DNA of 64,000 nt from Candidatus Terraquivivens yellowstonensis (GTDB lineage: Archaea; Thermoproteota; Nitrososphaeria_A; Caldarchaeales; Wolframiiraptoraceae): assembly GCA_023539445.1 (NCBI GenBank), contig JAKCEW010000001.1:62001-126000 (forward strand), in the 5' to 3' direction. The translations under genes were made by a program, and so were the position numbers. Below, piece after piece: positions 25,555-34,163 of this stretch. The notes under the pieces were generated by a model. The model had not been told where the DNA came from. It did no database searches and saw nothing but the letters and a program-made list of their open reading frames with translations. How positions within the stretch are numbered: position 1 is the stretch's first letter; each line of letters opens with the position of its first letter.

Positions 25555-26270
25555 GCTAAGCTCACCATAGGAGCATCCTCACCAACCACCATAATGTACG
25601 AGAGAAGCGTCGTTACCTTTCCATCTTTGACGTCAAGGGTAACCATTGGTTTAGCAGGATAGGTGACGTCCTTCTTAATTTCGATTATTCTGCCGTGCTT
25701 CCCCTCTTCTGGTCCTTTAATTACGAGGGCGTAATTGCCCTCGGAGAGCTTTAGATGTTTGACGATTTTTCTTTCAGGTAAAGATATGACCAAAGAGTCT
25801 CCAGTTTTGTACGATAGTACATCAGCTCCAACTTCCTTAAACCTGAAGTTATTCCCATCATGAAGCGTTAATTGAAGATGACCCCCATTCACATGCATCT
25901 TTCTAATGATTTTACCTATTTTGAGAGTAGCCTCATCCTCTTGTATTTTGATTAAACCTAGACCTTTTCTATATGTTGGTATTATGCGGAAGTGCTCGCC
26001 CGCTTCAGGTATTGAAACAACATCCATAAGACCGACCGGGAATTTGTGATCCGTTATAACCCTCCAGTCCACGAGTACCTTCCTTTCCTTGATTATTTTT
26101 CTAGCCTCGACCATAGTTTCTGCATACTTGAGATGATCTCTTAGCAGTATGCCAAGGGGTATGCACTCCTTTGCCGGATGAGGACCTGGAGAGGGCTTGA
26201 CGGCAAACTTTGCGGCTTTTACAGGTATCCTAAAATGTCGTGGGGCTGCATACCTTTTCAAGTGACCCAT
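25551..26270 (-). CDS. rps4e: Ribosomal protein eS4
   Basis: 239 residues. LKRYAAPRHFRIPVKAAKFA, then an S4-like RNA-binding domain (PLGILLRDHLKYAETMVEAR) and KOW-like C-terminal segments. The usual archaeal order uL24-eS4-uL5 is kept. No N-terminal zinc finger is visible. Confidence 0.96.
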   Translation of the reverse strand: MGHLKRYAAPRHFRIPVKAAKFAVKPSPGPHPAKECIPLGILLRDHLKYAETMVEARKIIKERKVLVDWRVITDHKFPVGLMDVVSIPEAGEHFRIIPTYRKGLGLIKIQEDEATLKIGKIIRKMHVNGGHLQLTLHDGNNFRFKEVGADVLSYKTGDSLVISLPERKIVKHLKLSEGNYALVIKGPEEGKHGRIIEIKKDVTYPAKPMVTLDVKDGKVTTLLSYIMVVGEDAPMVSLA

Positions 26271-26276
26271 AACACT

Positions 26277-26651
26277 CTACCCCTCCTTGGGCAGTCTAGC
26301 CTCCAGGATTTGCTTTCTATACTTATCTTCGAGGTTCAGCGAGGTTATCATTACGTTTGATACATGTATGGGCCTCGGTTTAACACGCCCGTCTGCCTTC
26401 TTTATCGTGACGTTCTCGACAAATACTCTCTGCCTTCTCCTATCAACACCCGTTACCTTCCCTTCAACGCCCTTAAACTCTCCTACAAGTATCTTAACAG
26501 TATCGCCCTTTCTTACAGGGAATGACCTTCTGCCATACTTTTCCCTCAGTTCAGGAGAAAGATGGGCCGACATGAGTTTAGAGAGTCTATGGAGCGGGGC
26601 ATTATACAAAAACTTTCTTTGCTTTCTCGGTTTCTTTGATAAAACCTTCAT
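26277..26651 (-). CDS. rpl24: Ribosomal protein uL24
   Basis: 124 residues. [20 protein letters not shown] and the KOW motif [20 protein letters not shown] mark archaeal L24. An assembly-initiating protein of the large subunit. Six nt precede eS4. Confidence 0.96.
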   Translation of the reverse strand: MKVLSKKPRKQRKFLYNAPLHRLSKLMSAHLSPELREKYGRRSFPVRKGDTVKILVGEFKGVEGKVTGVDRRRQRVFVENVTIKKADGRVKPRPIHVSNVMITSLNLEDKYRKQILEARLPKEG

Positions 26652-26661
26652 ATTATATCAC

Positions 26662-27105
26662 CTACACTATGATGCTGGCGGCATTTGCTATTCTCGGCCA
26701 CCTCTCGGCCGCCTCCTTCGCCACAGGGCCTTTTATTTCAGTACCTTTTAACCCACCGTCCGGCGTCATCAAAACAGCAGCAGTGTCCTCGAAGAATATC
26801 CAAGTACCATCAGGCCTCCTGTAAGGCTTCTTCTGCCTTATTATAACCGCCTGCATGACCTTCTTTCTGAGGTCTATAGGTCCTTTTGCAACAGTGACCG
26901 AGACTAGGTCGCCTACACACGCGGCAGGTTGGCGTCTCAGTCTACCTTTATAACCATGCACTTGAATTATTTTTAAAATACGTGCCCCTGTGTTATCTGC
27001 ACACACGACATGAGCTCCAACATTTATTGTCCTAGGTATGTTCGGCCTCCTTTCAAGGACACCTACCGCCGCGACTGCCCTAGACTTCTTAGCCAACCTT
27101 ACCAC
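26662..27105 (-). CDS. rpl14: Ribosomal protein uL14
   Basis: 147 residues. [20 protein letters not shown] and [20 protein letters not shown] are highly conserved L14 segments; VRQ-type core residues contact 16S rRNA across the subunit interface. Starts 17 nt inside the end of uS17, so the two are translationally linked. Confidence 0.96.
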   Translation of the reverse strand: MVRLAKKSRAVAAVGVLERRPNIPRTINVGAHVVCADNTGARILKIIQVHGYKGRLRRQPAACVGDLVSVTVAKGPIDLRKKVMQAVIIRQKKPYRRPDGTWIFFEDTAAVLMTPDGGLKGTEIKGPVAKEAAERWPRIANAASIIV

Positions 27106-27433
27106 CTCCGAGCTTTTCTACGACTACAAAGCTGACGGTCTTGCTGATGGGTCTGCACTCAGCTATCTTCACTTGGTCACCCACTTGAACTTCTATGCAT
27201 GGTGGACAATGGGCTGGTATGTTGCTCCTCCTTCTCTCGTAACGCTTGTACTTTTTCACGTAATGTAAATAATCCCTCCTAACAATTATCGTATTCTTCA
27301 TCCTTTTCTTGTAAACTGTACCTGTAAGAATTATTCCTCTAACCTTAAGGTGGCCGTGAAATGGACATAACTGATCGTTACAGGTCCCCTCAGGAGGCTT
27401 CACTTGAATGCCTATATTTCTCACGTTTACCAC
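27089..27433 (-). CDS. rps17: Ribosomal protein uS17
   Basis: 114 residues. [20 protein letters not shown] and [20 protein letters not shown] are the archaeal S17 signatures, and two Cys pairs (CNDQLC, HCPPC) may bind zinc, as in some thermophiles. Overlaps rnp1 at its start. Confidence 0.95.
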   Translation of the reverse strand: MVNVRNIGIQVKPPEGTCNDQLCPFHGHLKVRGIILTGTVYKKRMKNTIIVRRDYLHYVKKYKRYERRRSNIPAHCPPCIEVQVGDQVKIAECRPISKTVSFVVVEKLGGGKVG

Positions 27434-27717
27434 TTTCTCACCACCCTTTTCAACCTATCCTCAGGCCTTCCTACCAAAACGGCCCCGTCTACCTTCACAC
27501 ATGAGCCATCCGGAAGCTTAAATGAGAATATGCATGTTTCTTTCGGGAAATTTTTCTTCCCCTTAGTTAGTTGTACGCTGAGCATGTTCCTACTTTCACC
27601 GACAACTATTCCAGAGAATTTCTGTTGCCTTCCGTTTTTCCACTCCACATCAACATTTAGACCTAGTAATTCATGCCTTATAATGTTCTTTGCTGTAAGT
27701 TCAGCGTGCAATTGCAT
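27427..27717 (-). CDS. rnp1: RNase P protein subunit Rnp1 (Pop4/Rpp29)
   Basis: 96 residues. The Sm-like barrel of Rpp29 shows in [20 protein letters not shown] and [14 protein letters not shown], ending with the charged helix [17 protein letters not shown]. It is a protein subunit of RNase P, which matures tRNA 5' ends. It lies between uL29 and uS17, its usual archaeal location; the SUI1 gene often found beside it is absent. Confidence 0.92.
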   Translation of the reverse strand: MQLHAELTAKNIIRHELLGLNVDVEWKNGRQQKFSGIVVGESRNMLSVQLTKGKKNFPKETCIFSFKLPDGSCVKVDGAVLVGRPEDRLKRVVRKW

Positions 27718-27919
27718 GCCCCTTCACCTTCCTTTCCCTAAGTATGGTAAGTATTCTAGCAATCCTCCTTCTGATATTGCGCGCTCTCGTTGGTTTTTCA
27801 ACGGCTCCACCCGTCGCTATCTTAGTCATAAGGTCTCTATATTCTGCTCTCAGGTTGTTGAGTTCTTTTAACAATTCCTCGTCACTCATGCTTCTTAATT
27901 CTTTAAGCTCCTTGATCAC
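27701..27919 (-). CDS. rpl29: Ribosomal protein uL29
   Basis: 72 residues from GTG at 27919 (IKELKELRSMSDEELLKELN). A longer frame opens at 27985, but its first 22 codons overlap the uS3 end and look non-homologous. LRAEYRDLMTKIATGGAVEK and RNIRRRIARILTILRERK are L29 signatures. It overlaps uS3 by 17 nt upstream and rnp1 by 17 nt downstream. Confidence 0.9.
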   Translation of the reverse strand: MIKELKELRSMSDEELLKELNNLRAEYRDLMTKIATGGAVEKPTRARNIRRRIARILTILRERKVKGHAIAR

Positions 27920-28541
27920 TCCCCCCACCCGCCTTCTCCACCTGTGCAGGTTGAGCAATCTTAACCTCTTCCGGCAATGGAGCATCCGGAGGATATATCG
28001 AGACCTTTATGCCATAAAGTCCCGTTTTAAGCAAAACACTAGCTGTACCTCTTTTAACATATTTTTCTGCAGGGTCACCAGACTTAGGTATGATTCCTTC
28101 GCTATACTTTTCGCTCCTTGCCCTAGCCGATGTAAGCTTCCCGCTAATTTCTATTTCGGCACCTTTTGCGCCAGCATCCATAATTCTTCTTAACGCCCAA
28201 AAAGCTACGCGTCTGTACCTTGCGCCCCTTTCAATAGCAGACGCTATACGTTGGGCCATGACGTAAGGATTAAGTTCCGGGACCTCCACCTCGGCGACTG
28301 TTACCTGTGGATTCTCTACACCAAACCTACTCTCGAGCACGCTAGATATTTCTTTTATGACACGCCCCTTAGAACCTATAACACGTCCGGGCCTCATAGC
28401 GTATATCGTAACCCTTGTGCCGATTGGGGTGAAGGCTATATCAACGCCACCGAATATAGCGTCTTTAAGCTCGTTCTTCAAATATTCTTCTATTTCCTGT
28501 TTTTGAATGCTTGTTCTAAGTAACTTCTTGATTGCAGACAT
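27903..28541 (-). CDS. rps3: Ribosomal protein uS3
   Basis: 212 residues. The KH domain contains RPGRVIGSKGRVIKEISSVL, and the C-terminal domain contains GAKGAEIEISGKL and PKSGDPAEKYVKRGTASVLL. Part of the mRNA entry site. Ends with a Gly/Ser-rich tail. Two nt after uL22. Confidence 0.96.
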   Translation of the reverse strand: MSAIKKLLRTSIQKQEIEEYLKNELKDAIFGGVDIAFTPIGTRVTIYAMRPGRVIGSKGRVIKEISSVLESRFGVENPQVTVAEVEVPELNPYVMAQRIASAIERGARYRRVAFWALRRIMDAGAKGAEIEISGKLTSARARSEKYSEGIIPKSGDPAEKYVKRGTASVLLKTGLYGIKVSIYPPDAPLPEEVKIAQPAQVEKAGGGSDQGA

Positions 28542-28543
28542 GG

Positions 28544-28999
28544 CTACACCGCCTCACCTACTACCTCTATATGCACGAGTGTTTTGAAATATGGCGAAGA
28601 CCTACCGAATGCCCTTTCAATGTACTTTTTTATGGTCCTGCCCTTGTGGGCAGCCGCGTGAATTATTTTGATATTCTCGGGCGATAGACCCTTAAACTCA
28701 GCATTCGCTTCCAAACTCTCCAACAGCTTTAACATCTTACGTGCAATCTTAATTGGGTACCCACCGGGCCCCTTTGTGGCCCGTTTGTGGGCCCTTTTTT
28801 TCTTATAACGTCTGTAAGGAATCATGCGCTTTCCATTAATGACGTCTTCCATAAGTTGCTTTGCCTCACTAAGCTTTAGTCCTACGATGGCTCTACAAAC
28901 CTCCCTCGAAAATTTTGGAGATAGATCTACCTCTCTGAGGCTAGCCTTGACAGTCTTGTCCGGATCCAATCCTTGGATTGAATATCCCCATTCTGGCAT
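28544..28999 (-). CDS. rpl22: Ribosomal protein uL22
   Basis: 151 residues. ASLREVDLSPKFSREVCRAI and RRYKKKRAHKRATKGPGGYP are archaeal L22 signatures; the loop reaches into the exit tunnel. It is the first gene of this cluster. uS19, uL2 and uL23, which normally precede it, are missing; an unrelated divergent gene starts 140 nt upstream. Confidence 0.95.
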   Translation of the reverse strand: MPEWGYSIQGLDPDKTVKASLREVDLSPKFSREVCRAIVGLKLSEAKQLMEDVINGKRMIPYRRYKKKRAHKRATKGPGGYPIKIARKMLKLLESLEANAEFKGLSPENIKIIHAAAHKGRTIKKYIERAFGRSSPYFKTLVHIEVVGEAV

Positions 29000-29139
29000 G
29001 ACGTGCTAGTTGCCCTAGCGGAAAGTGGTAGTAATAAACCTTTTTAGCACAAAAACTTTAGAAAGCGGCCCTTTGCCCGAAATGGGCTTTAGAGCCGAAA
29101 AACGTTTTTAGTAGGCTGTCACATATAAACTGGGAAATA

Positions 29140-30141
29140 ATGCCCTCCCACAAAAGGGTCTTACAGCTCACTGGCGGTGGATCATACGCAATAACGCTCC
29201 CAAAGAGCTGGGTTAAGAGGCTGGATATTACAGAGGGTACTACGCTTAACGTCGAAGTACTAGAAGATGGCTCTCTACTCATAACACCGGAGGACAGGAA
29301 GTTAACAAAGGACATGAGTGAGATAGTAATAGAAGATAGCCCGGCGATCGTGAGGGACATAGTAGGTAGCTATCTGATGGGCTTTAACATCATTAGGTTA
29401 AAATCATCAAAGCCATTTAAGATCGAGACAGTTAACGAAATAAGGAAATGTGTGAGAAGGCTGGCTGGGGCCGAGATAATTGAAGAGCTACCCAATAGCA
29501 TGGAAATACAGATACTCCTTGACCCCGAAGCCGTAACTCCAGACAAGGTCCTAAGGCGTATGGGTTCACTTGTTAATAGCATGGTGTCAGATTCTTTCAC
29601 CTCAGTTATGAATGGTGACTTAAATCTAGCCGAGAAAAGTTTGCAACGCGATGAAGAAGTCGACAGACATTACTTCACACTTGTTAGGATAGTGCGATTT
29701 GCGATAAGAGACCCAGAAATTGCTAAGAAAATAGGTCTCTCCCAACTCAGGTTAATGGACTTTAGACTCGTTGCAAAATTCCTCGAGGATAGTGGTGATC
29801 ATGCCGCCTCGATATCTATGGAGGTGCTGAAAAATAAGGGGCCACAAATACCTGAAAATATGATGAACACTTTCATTCAGTTAAACGATATACTCACGAA
29901 GAATGGCACAGAATCGATAGAAGCTTTCATTTCAGAAGACGTTTCTTTAGCACTTAAGGTTTTGGAGAGAAGGGGCGAATATAGCAAGCTCTATGAAGCG
30001 ATAATTTCTTCCTTAAACTACGCGCCTGATGACCTTCGAAACTATATGACAAAGATAATTTTGAACATTGAGAGGATAAATGAGAACAATGTTGACATAG
30101 CTGAGCTGACCGCCCCGATAACTGTTAAAGCTTTGCCATAA
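29140..30141 (+). CDS. AbrB-PhoU fusion protein (second copy)
   Basis: 333 residues with the same architecture as the protein at 732-1769: AbrB-like DNA-binding domain (KRVLQLTGGGSYAITLPKSW, about 5-55) then two PhoU repeats with RDEEVDRHYFTLVRIVRF and KFLEDSGDHAASI. The SpoVT/AbrB fold usually binds DNA as a dimer. It is far from pst genes and divergent from the ribosomal cluster, so it may serve another operon or another metabolite signal. TATA-like CACATATAAACT lies about 20 nt before the ATG. Confidence 0.85.
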   Translation: MPSHKRVLQLTGGGSYAITLPKSWVKRLDITEGTTLNVEVLEDGSLLITPEDRKLTKDMSEIVIEDSPAIVRDIVGSYLMGFNIIRLKSSKPFKIETVNEIRKCVRRLAGAEIIEELPNSMEIQILLDPEAVTPDKVLRRMGSLVNSMVSDSFTSVMNGDLNLAEKSLQRDEEVDRHYFTLVRIVRFAIRDPEIAKKIGLSQLRLMDFRLVAKFLEDSGDHAASISMEVLKNKGPQIPENMMNTFIQLNDILTKNGTESIEAFISEDVSLALKVLERRGEYSKLYEAIISSLNYAPDDLRNYMTKIILNIERINENNVDIAELTAPITVKALP

Positions 30142-30188
30142 CTCAGCGATAGGAAATCTTAAATCTTATAAAATATAATGTATATAGC

Positions 30189-30857
30189 ATGGTAACGATA
30201 AAATGGCTTGGTCATGCGGCTTTTGAGATTAATATGGCTGATAAGATAGTTTTGATAGATCCATTCTTGAAGGATAATCCTAAGGCAGCGGTAAAGCCTG
30301 ATGAAATCCCGAAAGTTGACGTGATAGTTGTAACGCATAATCACTTTGACCACTTTGCAGATGCCGTCGAGATTGCCAAGAAGCATGGTGCTAGTTTCGT
30401 TGCAGTTTACGAAACCGCTAACGCGGCAGCAGAACAGGGTGTTGAGAGGGTTGTTGGGCTTAACGTCGGTGGAACGGTGAAGATTGATGGTTTGTCTATT
30501 ACATTAACGCCCGCTTTCCATTCATGCACATCAAACCCATCCGGTGTCGTTCTATCTGACGGTAAAGTATCGATCTACCATGCTGGTGACACTTCGCTCT
30601 TTGGTGATATGAAGCTAATCGGCCAACTATACAAGCCTCGTGTGGCATTACTGCCAATCGGGGGTTTCTACACAATGGGCCCGTTAGAGGCGGCCGTTGC
30701 TACGGCACTCATAAAACCTAAGGTCGTGATACCGCACCACTATGGGACATTTGACCCCATAAACCAAGATCCGAACGAATTCGCAAAACTTGTACGAAGG
30801 AAGGCAAAAGGTGTAAAAGTTATAATATTGAAACCGGGAGAGTCTTACGAATTATAA
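30189..30857 (+). CDS. Metal-dependent hydrolase, UPF0173 metallo-beta-lactamase fold
   Basis: 222 residues, the usual UPF0173 length. The start IKWLGHAAFEI, the metal motif VVTHNHFDHFADA (H-x-H-x-D-H), YHAGDTSLFGDM and PKVVIPHHYGTFDP are the family pattern. It is related to UlaG/N-acyl-phosphatidylethanolamine phospholipase-type enzymes; substrate is unknown. TATA-like AAAATATAATG directly precedes the start, suggesting a leaderless or nearly leaderless transcript. Confidence 0.9.
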   Translation: MVTIKWLGHAAFEINMADKIVLIDPFLKDNPKAAVKPDEIPKVDVIVVTHNHFDHFADAVEIAKKHGASFVAVYETANAAAEQGVERVVGLNVGGTVKIDGLSITLTPAFHSCTSNPSGVVLSDGKVSIYHAGDTSLFGDMKLIGQLYKPRVALLPIGGFYTMGPLEAAVATALIKPKVVIPHHYGTFDPINQDPNEFAKLVRRKAKGVKVIILKPGESYEL

Positions 30858-30988
30858 AAATGGATTGCGAGTTTTATCTCCCCACATTTTTTGCTCTCTT
30901 AAAAAATATACATAGATGCAAAATTGTGGAGCTGACATAACGCTTAATTTTTTCCTAAAATTTCTTTGAAGTTTCAGGTTGGAGAGCC

Positions 30989-31996
30989 ATGTCCCTCCGC
31001 GACGTGGATGAGGAAGTATACGACATAACGATAGTCGGTGGCGGACCAGTTGGCTTATTCGCAACATTCTATTCGGGCATTAGGAACATGAAAACGAAAC
31101 TGATTGAAGCACTCCCTCATCTCGGCGGTCAACTTTCGACACTTTATCCTGATAAATACATTCGCGACGTGCCCGGCTACACGAAGATACTTGCACGGGA
31201 TTTTGTCAAAAAGTTAGAGGAACAGGCCATGCAATTCAACCCAACCATCAGGTTGAACGAAAAGGTCATCGCTTTAAGACGTTTGGATGAAAAACTCATA
31301 GAGCTGGAAACCACGAGAGGTCTTCATTACAGTAAAACAGTTTTGCTTGCGACCGGCATGGGTGCGATATCCATGAAGAAACTTGGGATACCGAGTGTTG
31401 ATAGGTTTGAGGGAAGGGGTGTTTTCTACGCGGTCACGGATAAGTGGGCATTTAAGGGTAAAAAAGTCATGATAGTCGGTGGTGGTGATTCTGCGGTTGA
31501 TTGGGCTTTAAATTTGAAAGACGTGGCCTCCGAAGTGATGCTTGTCCATCGTAGGGCAGGTTTTAGAGCGCAAGAAGCAAAAATATCAGAACTCTTCCAT
31601 TCAAATATTCGTGTATTTATTCCTTACGTCGTAAAGGATGCACATGGTACAGAAAGGCTGGAAGTTGTTACGTTAACCAATATAGAGACAGGTGAAGAAA
31701 TTACCTTAGAGATAGACTCTCTCATACCGCAGATTGGTTATGAAATGAACAACTCGTTCTATAAGAGTTGGGGGCTTGATGTGGATGAGCGTGGTATAAA
31801 GGTGAACGAAAAAATGGAGACTAGTGTGCCTGGCATTTTCGCGGCAGGAGATGTAGCAAGCCCAATAAACTCTATCAAACTAAATTTAATAACTATGGGC
31901 CTCGCGCAGGCCATAATAGCTGTCAATTGTGCTAAGAACTACATAGAGCCTAGCGCCCCCATGTTCCCAGGATACACTGCTAACTTAAGATTATAG
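30989..31996 (+). CDS. Ferredoxin:NADP+ oxidoreductase, thioredoxin-reductase-like type
   Basis: 335 residues. FAD-binding VGGGPVGLFATFYSG (about 15-29), NADPH-binding VGGGDSAVDWALNL (about 165-180) and the C-terminal FAD contact GIFAAGDVASP. HLGGQLSTLYPDKYIRDVPG is typical of the TrxR-like ferredoxin/flavodoxin-NADP reductases, and the redox CxxC of true thioredoxin reductase is absent. Moves electrons between reduced ferredoxin and NADP(H). Single gene, ATG 30989. Confidence 0.9.
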   Translation: MSLRDVDEEVYDITIVGGGPVGLFATFYSGIRNMKTKLIEALPHLGGQLSTLYPDKYIRDVPGYTKILARDFVKKLEEQAMQFNPTIRLNEKVIALRRLDEKLIELETTRGLHYSKTVLLATGMGAISMKKLGIPSVDRFEGRGVFYAVTDKWAFKGKKVMIVGGGDSAVDWALNLKDVASEVMLVHRRAGFRAQEAKISELFHSNIRVFIPYVVKDAHGTERLEVVTLTNIETGEEITLEIDSLIPQIGYEMNNSFYKSWGLDVDERGIKVNEKMETSVPGIFAAGDVASPINSIKLNLITMGLAQAIIAVNCAKNYIEPSAPMFPGYTANLRL

Positions 31997-32057
31997 TGAA
32001 ATACATAAAACTTATTTAAAACGAGTGAGGCTCTAATCGGACAGTTAGGGCTGATGT

Positions 32058-33005
32058 ATGAAGGTATCAGGACATCTTGTAGGTCCGCAACCGCGCTCGG
32101 AAGAACTCATGAAAGTTTACAGAGAGTATGCAAAAGGTAAGCTCGCTAAGCAAGCTTTAGATGAAGTGATAAGAAAAGAGACTGAAGAGAACGTCAAGAT
32201 CCAAATGGAAAATGATTTTACTGTAATCATAGATGGTATGTTGAATTGGCACGATCTTTTAAGACCGTTTGCGGAAAGGCTAAGCGGAGTAGAGGTTGGC
32301 GGTCTTGCTAGATGGTTTGATAACAACGTATTCTACAAACAACCTGTGATCGTAGGAAAGGTCGAAAGGACGAGGCCGTTACTTGAAAATATGATTTTTT
32401 ATGACCTAGTGCCGCCAAGAAAGCTTAAGGTAATCGTTCCTGACCCATACACATTTTCAAAGCTTTCAGTTAATAAAAGTTATAGAAGATTTGAAGACCT
32501 AGTTTACGATGTTGCTGAAGCTATGGCAGAAGAGATTCGCGTACTTCCTGCCGTACATGTTCAGTTAACAGCGCCCAGCTTAGTCTATGAAAAACTTCCT
32601 AAGGATGAGATAGAGTTGGCGATGAATGCTGTTGAGATTGTAAGAAGAAAATACGTAGGCACACTGTCTATCCATACTTGTTTTGGAAGTGTTGTTAACG
32701 CTATGCCCGAGCTTTTAGATTTTCCGGTTGACATCATTGGTGTAGATATGACAGTTACGTCATTCAAGGACTTGAAGGATTACGACTTCACAAAAATTTT
32801 GGGAATAGGTTGCGTTGACGCTCGAAACACGGTAATTGAGACGCCGGACGAGATTGTCTCAACAGTCATGAGGGTCTTCTCAGAAACTTCGGTCAAACAA
32901 GTGTACGTAAGCCCGAGCGCTGGATTAGAGTTTTTACCAAACAACGTAGCAAACATAAAAATAAGGAACATAGGTTTTGCTCTAAAGCTCCTGAGGGAGG
33001 TGTGA
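32058..33005 (+). CDS. MetE-like barrel protein, first half of a two-gene methionine synthase
   Basis: 315 residues. A cobalamin-independent methionine synthase-type TIM barrel: NDFTVIIDGMLNWHDLLRPF, KLKVIVPDPYTFSKLS, LSIHTCFGSVVNAMPELLDF, and YVSPSAGLEFLPNN. The HxC pair is kept, but the later zinc-ligand Cys seen in catalytic MetE is replaced (PSAGLEFLP), so this copy is probably not the homocysteine-activating subunit. Archaeal two-gene systems pair such a protein with a catalytic core-MetE; it may present the methyl donor. The partner gene follows directly. Confidence 0.8.
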   Translation: MKVSGHLVGPQPRSEELMKVYREYAKGKLAKQALDEVIRKETEENVKIQMENDFTVIIDGMLNWHDLLRPFAERLSGVEVGGLARWFDNNVFYKQPVIVGKVERTRPLLENMIFYDLVPPRKLKVIVPDPYTFSKLSVNKSYRRFEDLVYDVAEAMAEEIRVLPAVHVQLTAPSLVYEKLPKDEIELAMNAVEIVRRKYVGTLSIHTCFGSVVNAMPELLDFPVDIIGVDMTVTSFKDLKDYDFTKILGIGCVDARNTVIETPDEIVSTVMRVFSETSVKQVYVSPSAGLEFLPNNVANIKIRNIGFALKLLREV

Positions 33006-33008
33006 CCT

Positions 33009-34145
33009 ATAACTATCCATAGGTTATTCCCAACACAAGAAGTCGGGAGCCTCTCTAAAGCACCTTTCCTACGAAGGAGATTATCTGAAGAGCATATAAG
33101 AATCTCAAGAGATTGGGCTATTCGCATAGGTGTAGAAAACTTTGAAGAGTTAATCGCACAACTTAAGCCCGGCATACAAAGCGATGAGAAGTTAAAAAGC
33201 TTGGAAGATTGGGCATCGCTATACGGTATAAGGTTTCATGAATCGGCAGGGCTTGACATCGTCTACGATGGCGAGCAAAGAAGGGTCGAGATGTATGAAT
33301 ATCCCTTGATGCATGTAAGGGGATTCAGGTTCGTAGGTTATGTCAAAGTCTGGGATTTCGAAATTTTCAAAAAGGCCGCGGTTTTCGATAGACCATCGTT
33401 AATAAAACCTTACCATATAGAAGAATTCGAGTTTGCCAAAAAGAAGGCAAGGCGCGAGCTCAAGATTCCAATAACAGGACCATACACATTAGCGGACTGG
33501 TCTTTCGATGAGTATTATGTAAAAAGAAAGCTAGATGTCGATGATCCAATAGAAAGGAGAAGGATGAGTAAGCGCGACATGGTGCTCGACCTTGTAAAAG
33601 AGGTCATAAGGCCAAACTTGGAAGCACTCATAAGGGTCGGGGCCAAAAGGATTCAGATAGACGAACCTGCTGCCACGACGAAACCAAATGAGGTTGACAT
33701 ATTCGTGGAAGGATTTAACGAAGCCGTGAAAGGACTTGACTGCATTTTTTCTGTTCATATATGTTACAGCGACTACAGACTCCTCTTTCCATACATACTG
33801 GACCTAAAGGCTGAGCATATATCGATCGAATGCGCTAATAGAGATACGAAGATGCTTGGCAGGGATGAAAGTTCCAGACCGGGATACTCCGTGCTAAAAT
33901 TGTTCAGGGAGTATGGAACAAAGATGAAGGTGGCGCCCGGCGTTATAGATGTGCATACGGACTTCATAGAATCGCCGGAACTCGTGAGGGATAGGCTACT
34001 GTATGCGGCCAAGTTATTAGATGACCCATCCAAGATAATAGCATCAAATGACTGCGGCCTCAGGACAAGGACGTGGGAGGTTGCTTACGAAAAAGAGAAA
34101 GCTTTAGTGGCAGGTGCAGAATTGGCTAGGAAAGAGTTTGAGTAG
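33009..34145 (+). CDS. metE: Core-MetE methionine synthase (catalytic barrel), unusual start
   Basis: Conserved coding begins at about 33009 (LFPTQEVGSLSKAPFLRRRL), giving ~378 residues. The first canonical start in frame is TTG 33201, which would delete this conserved N-terminus. A perfect GGGAGGTG ends at 33002, and an ATA codon lies 6 nt later at 33009, so initiation at AUA is the simplest reading. Zinc ligands are visible in SVHICYSDYR, SIECANRD and NDCGLRTRTWEV. It makes methionine from homocysteine without the folate-binding N-terminal domain of bacterial MetE, as in the core-MetE/MesC-type enzymes of archaea. Same frame as the preceding gene, separated by one TGA. Confidence 0.8.
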   Translation: MTIHRLFPTQEVGSLSKAPFLRRRLSEEHIRISRDWAIRIGVENFEELIAQLKPGIQSDEKLKSLEDWASLYGIRFHESAGLDIVYDGEQRRVEMYEYPLMHVRGFRFVGYVKVWDFEIFKKAAVFDRPSLIKPYHIEEFEFAKKKARRELKIPITGPYTLADWSFDEYYVKRKLDVDDPIERRRMSKRDMVLDLVKEVIRPNLEALIRVGAKRIQIDEPAATTKPNEVDIFVEGFNEAVKGLDCIFSVHICYSDYRLLFPYILDLKAEHISIECANRDTKMLGRDESSRPGYSVLKLFREYGTKMKVAPGVIDVHTDFIESPELVRDRLLYAAKLLDDPSKIIASNDCGLRTRTWEVAYEKEKALVAGAELARKEFE

Positions 34146-34163
34146 AGCTGCGATTTATTTTAC

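Noticed and set aside
27920-27985. Longer N-terminus for uL29
   Set aside because: The added 22 residues are the uS3 end read in another frame; the GTG at 27919 gives the usual uL29 length and start.
33003-33005. Selenocysteine TGA joining the two MetE-like genes
   Set aside because: No SECIS-like element is visible after the TGA, the position is a linker rather than an active site, and a perfect ribosome binding site just before it supports separate initiation.
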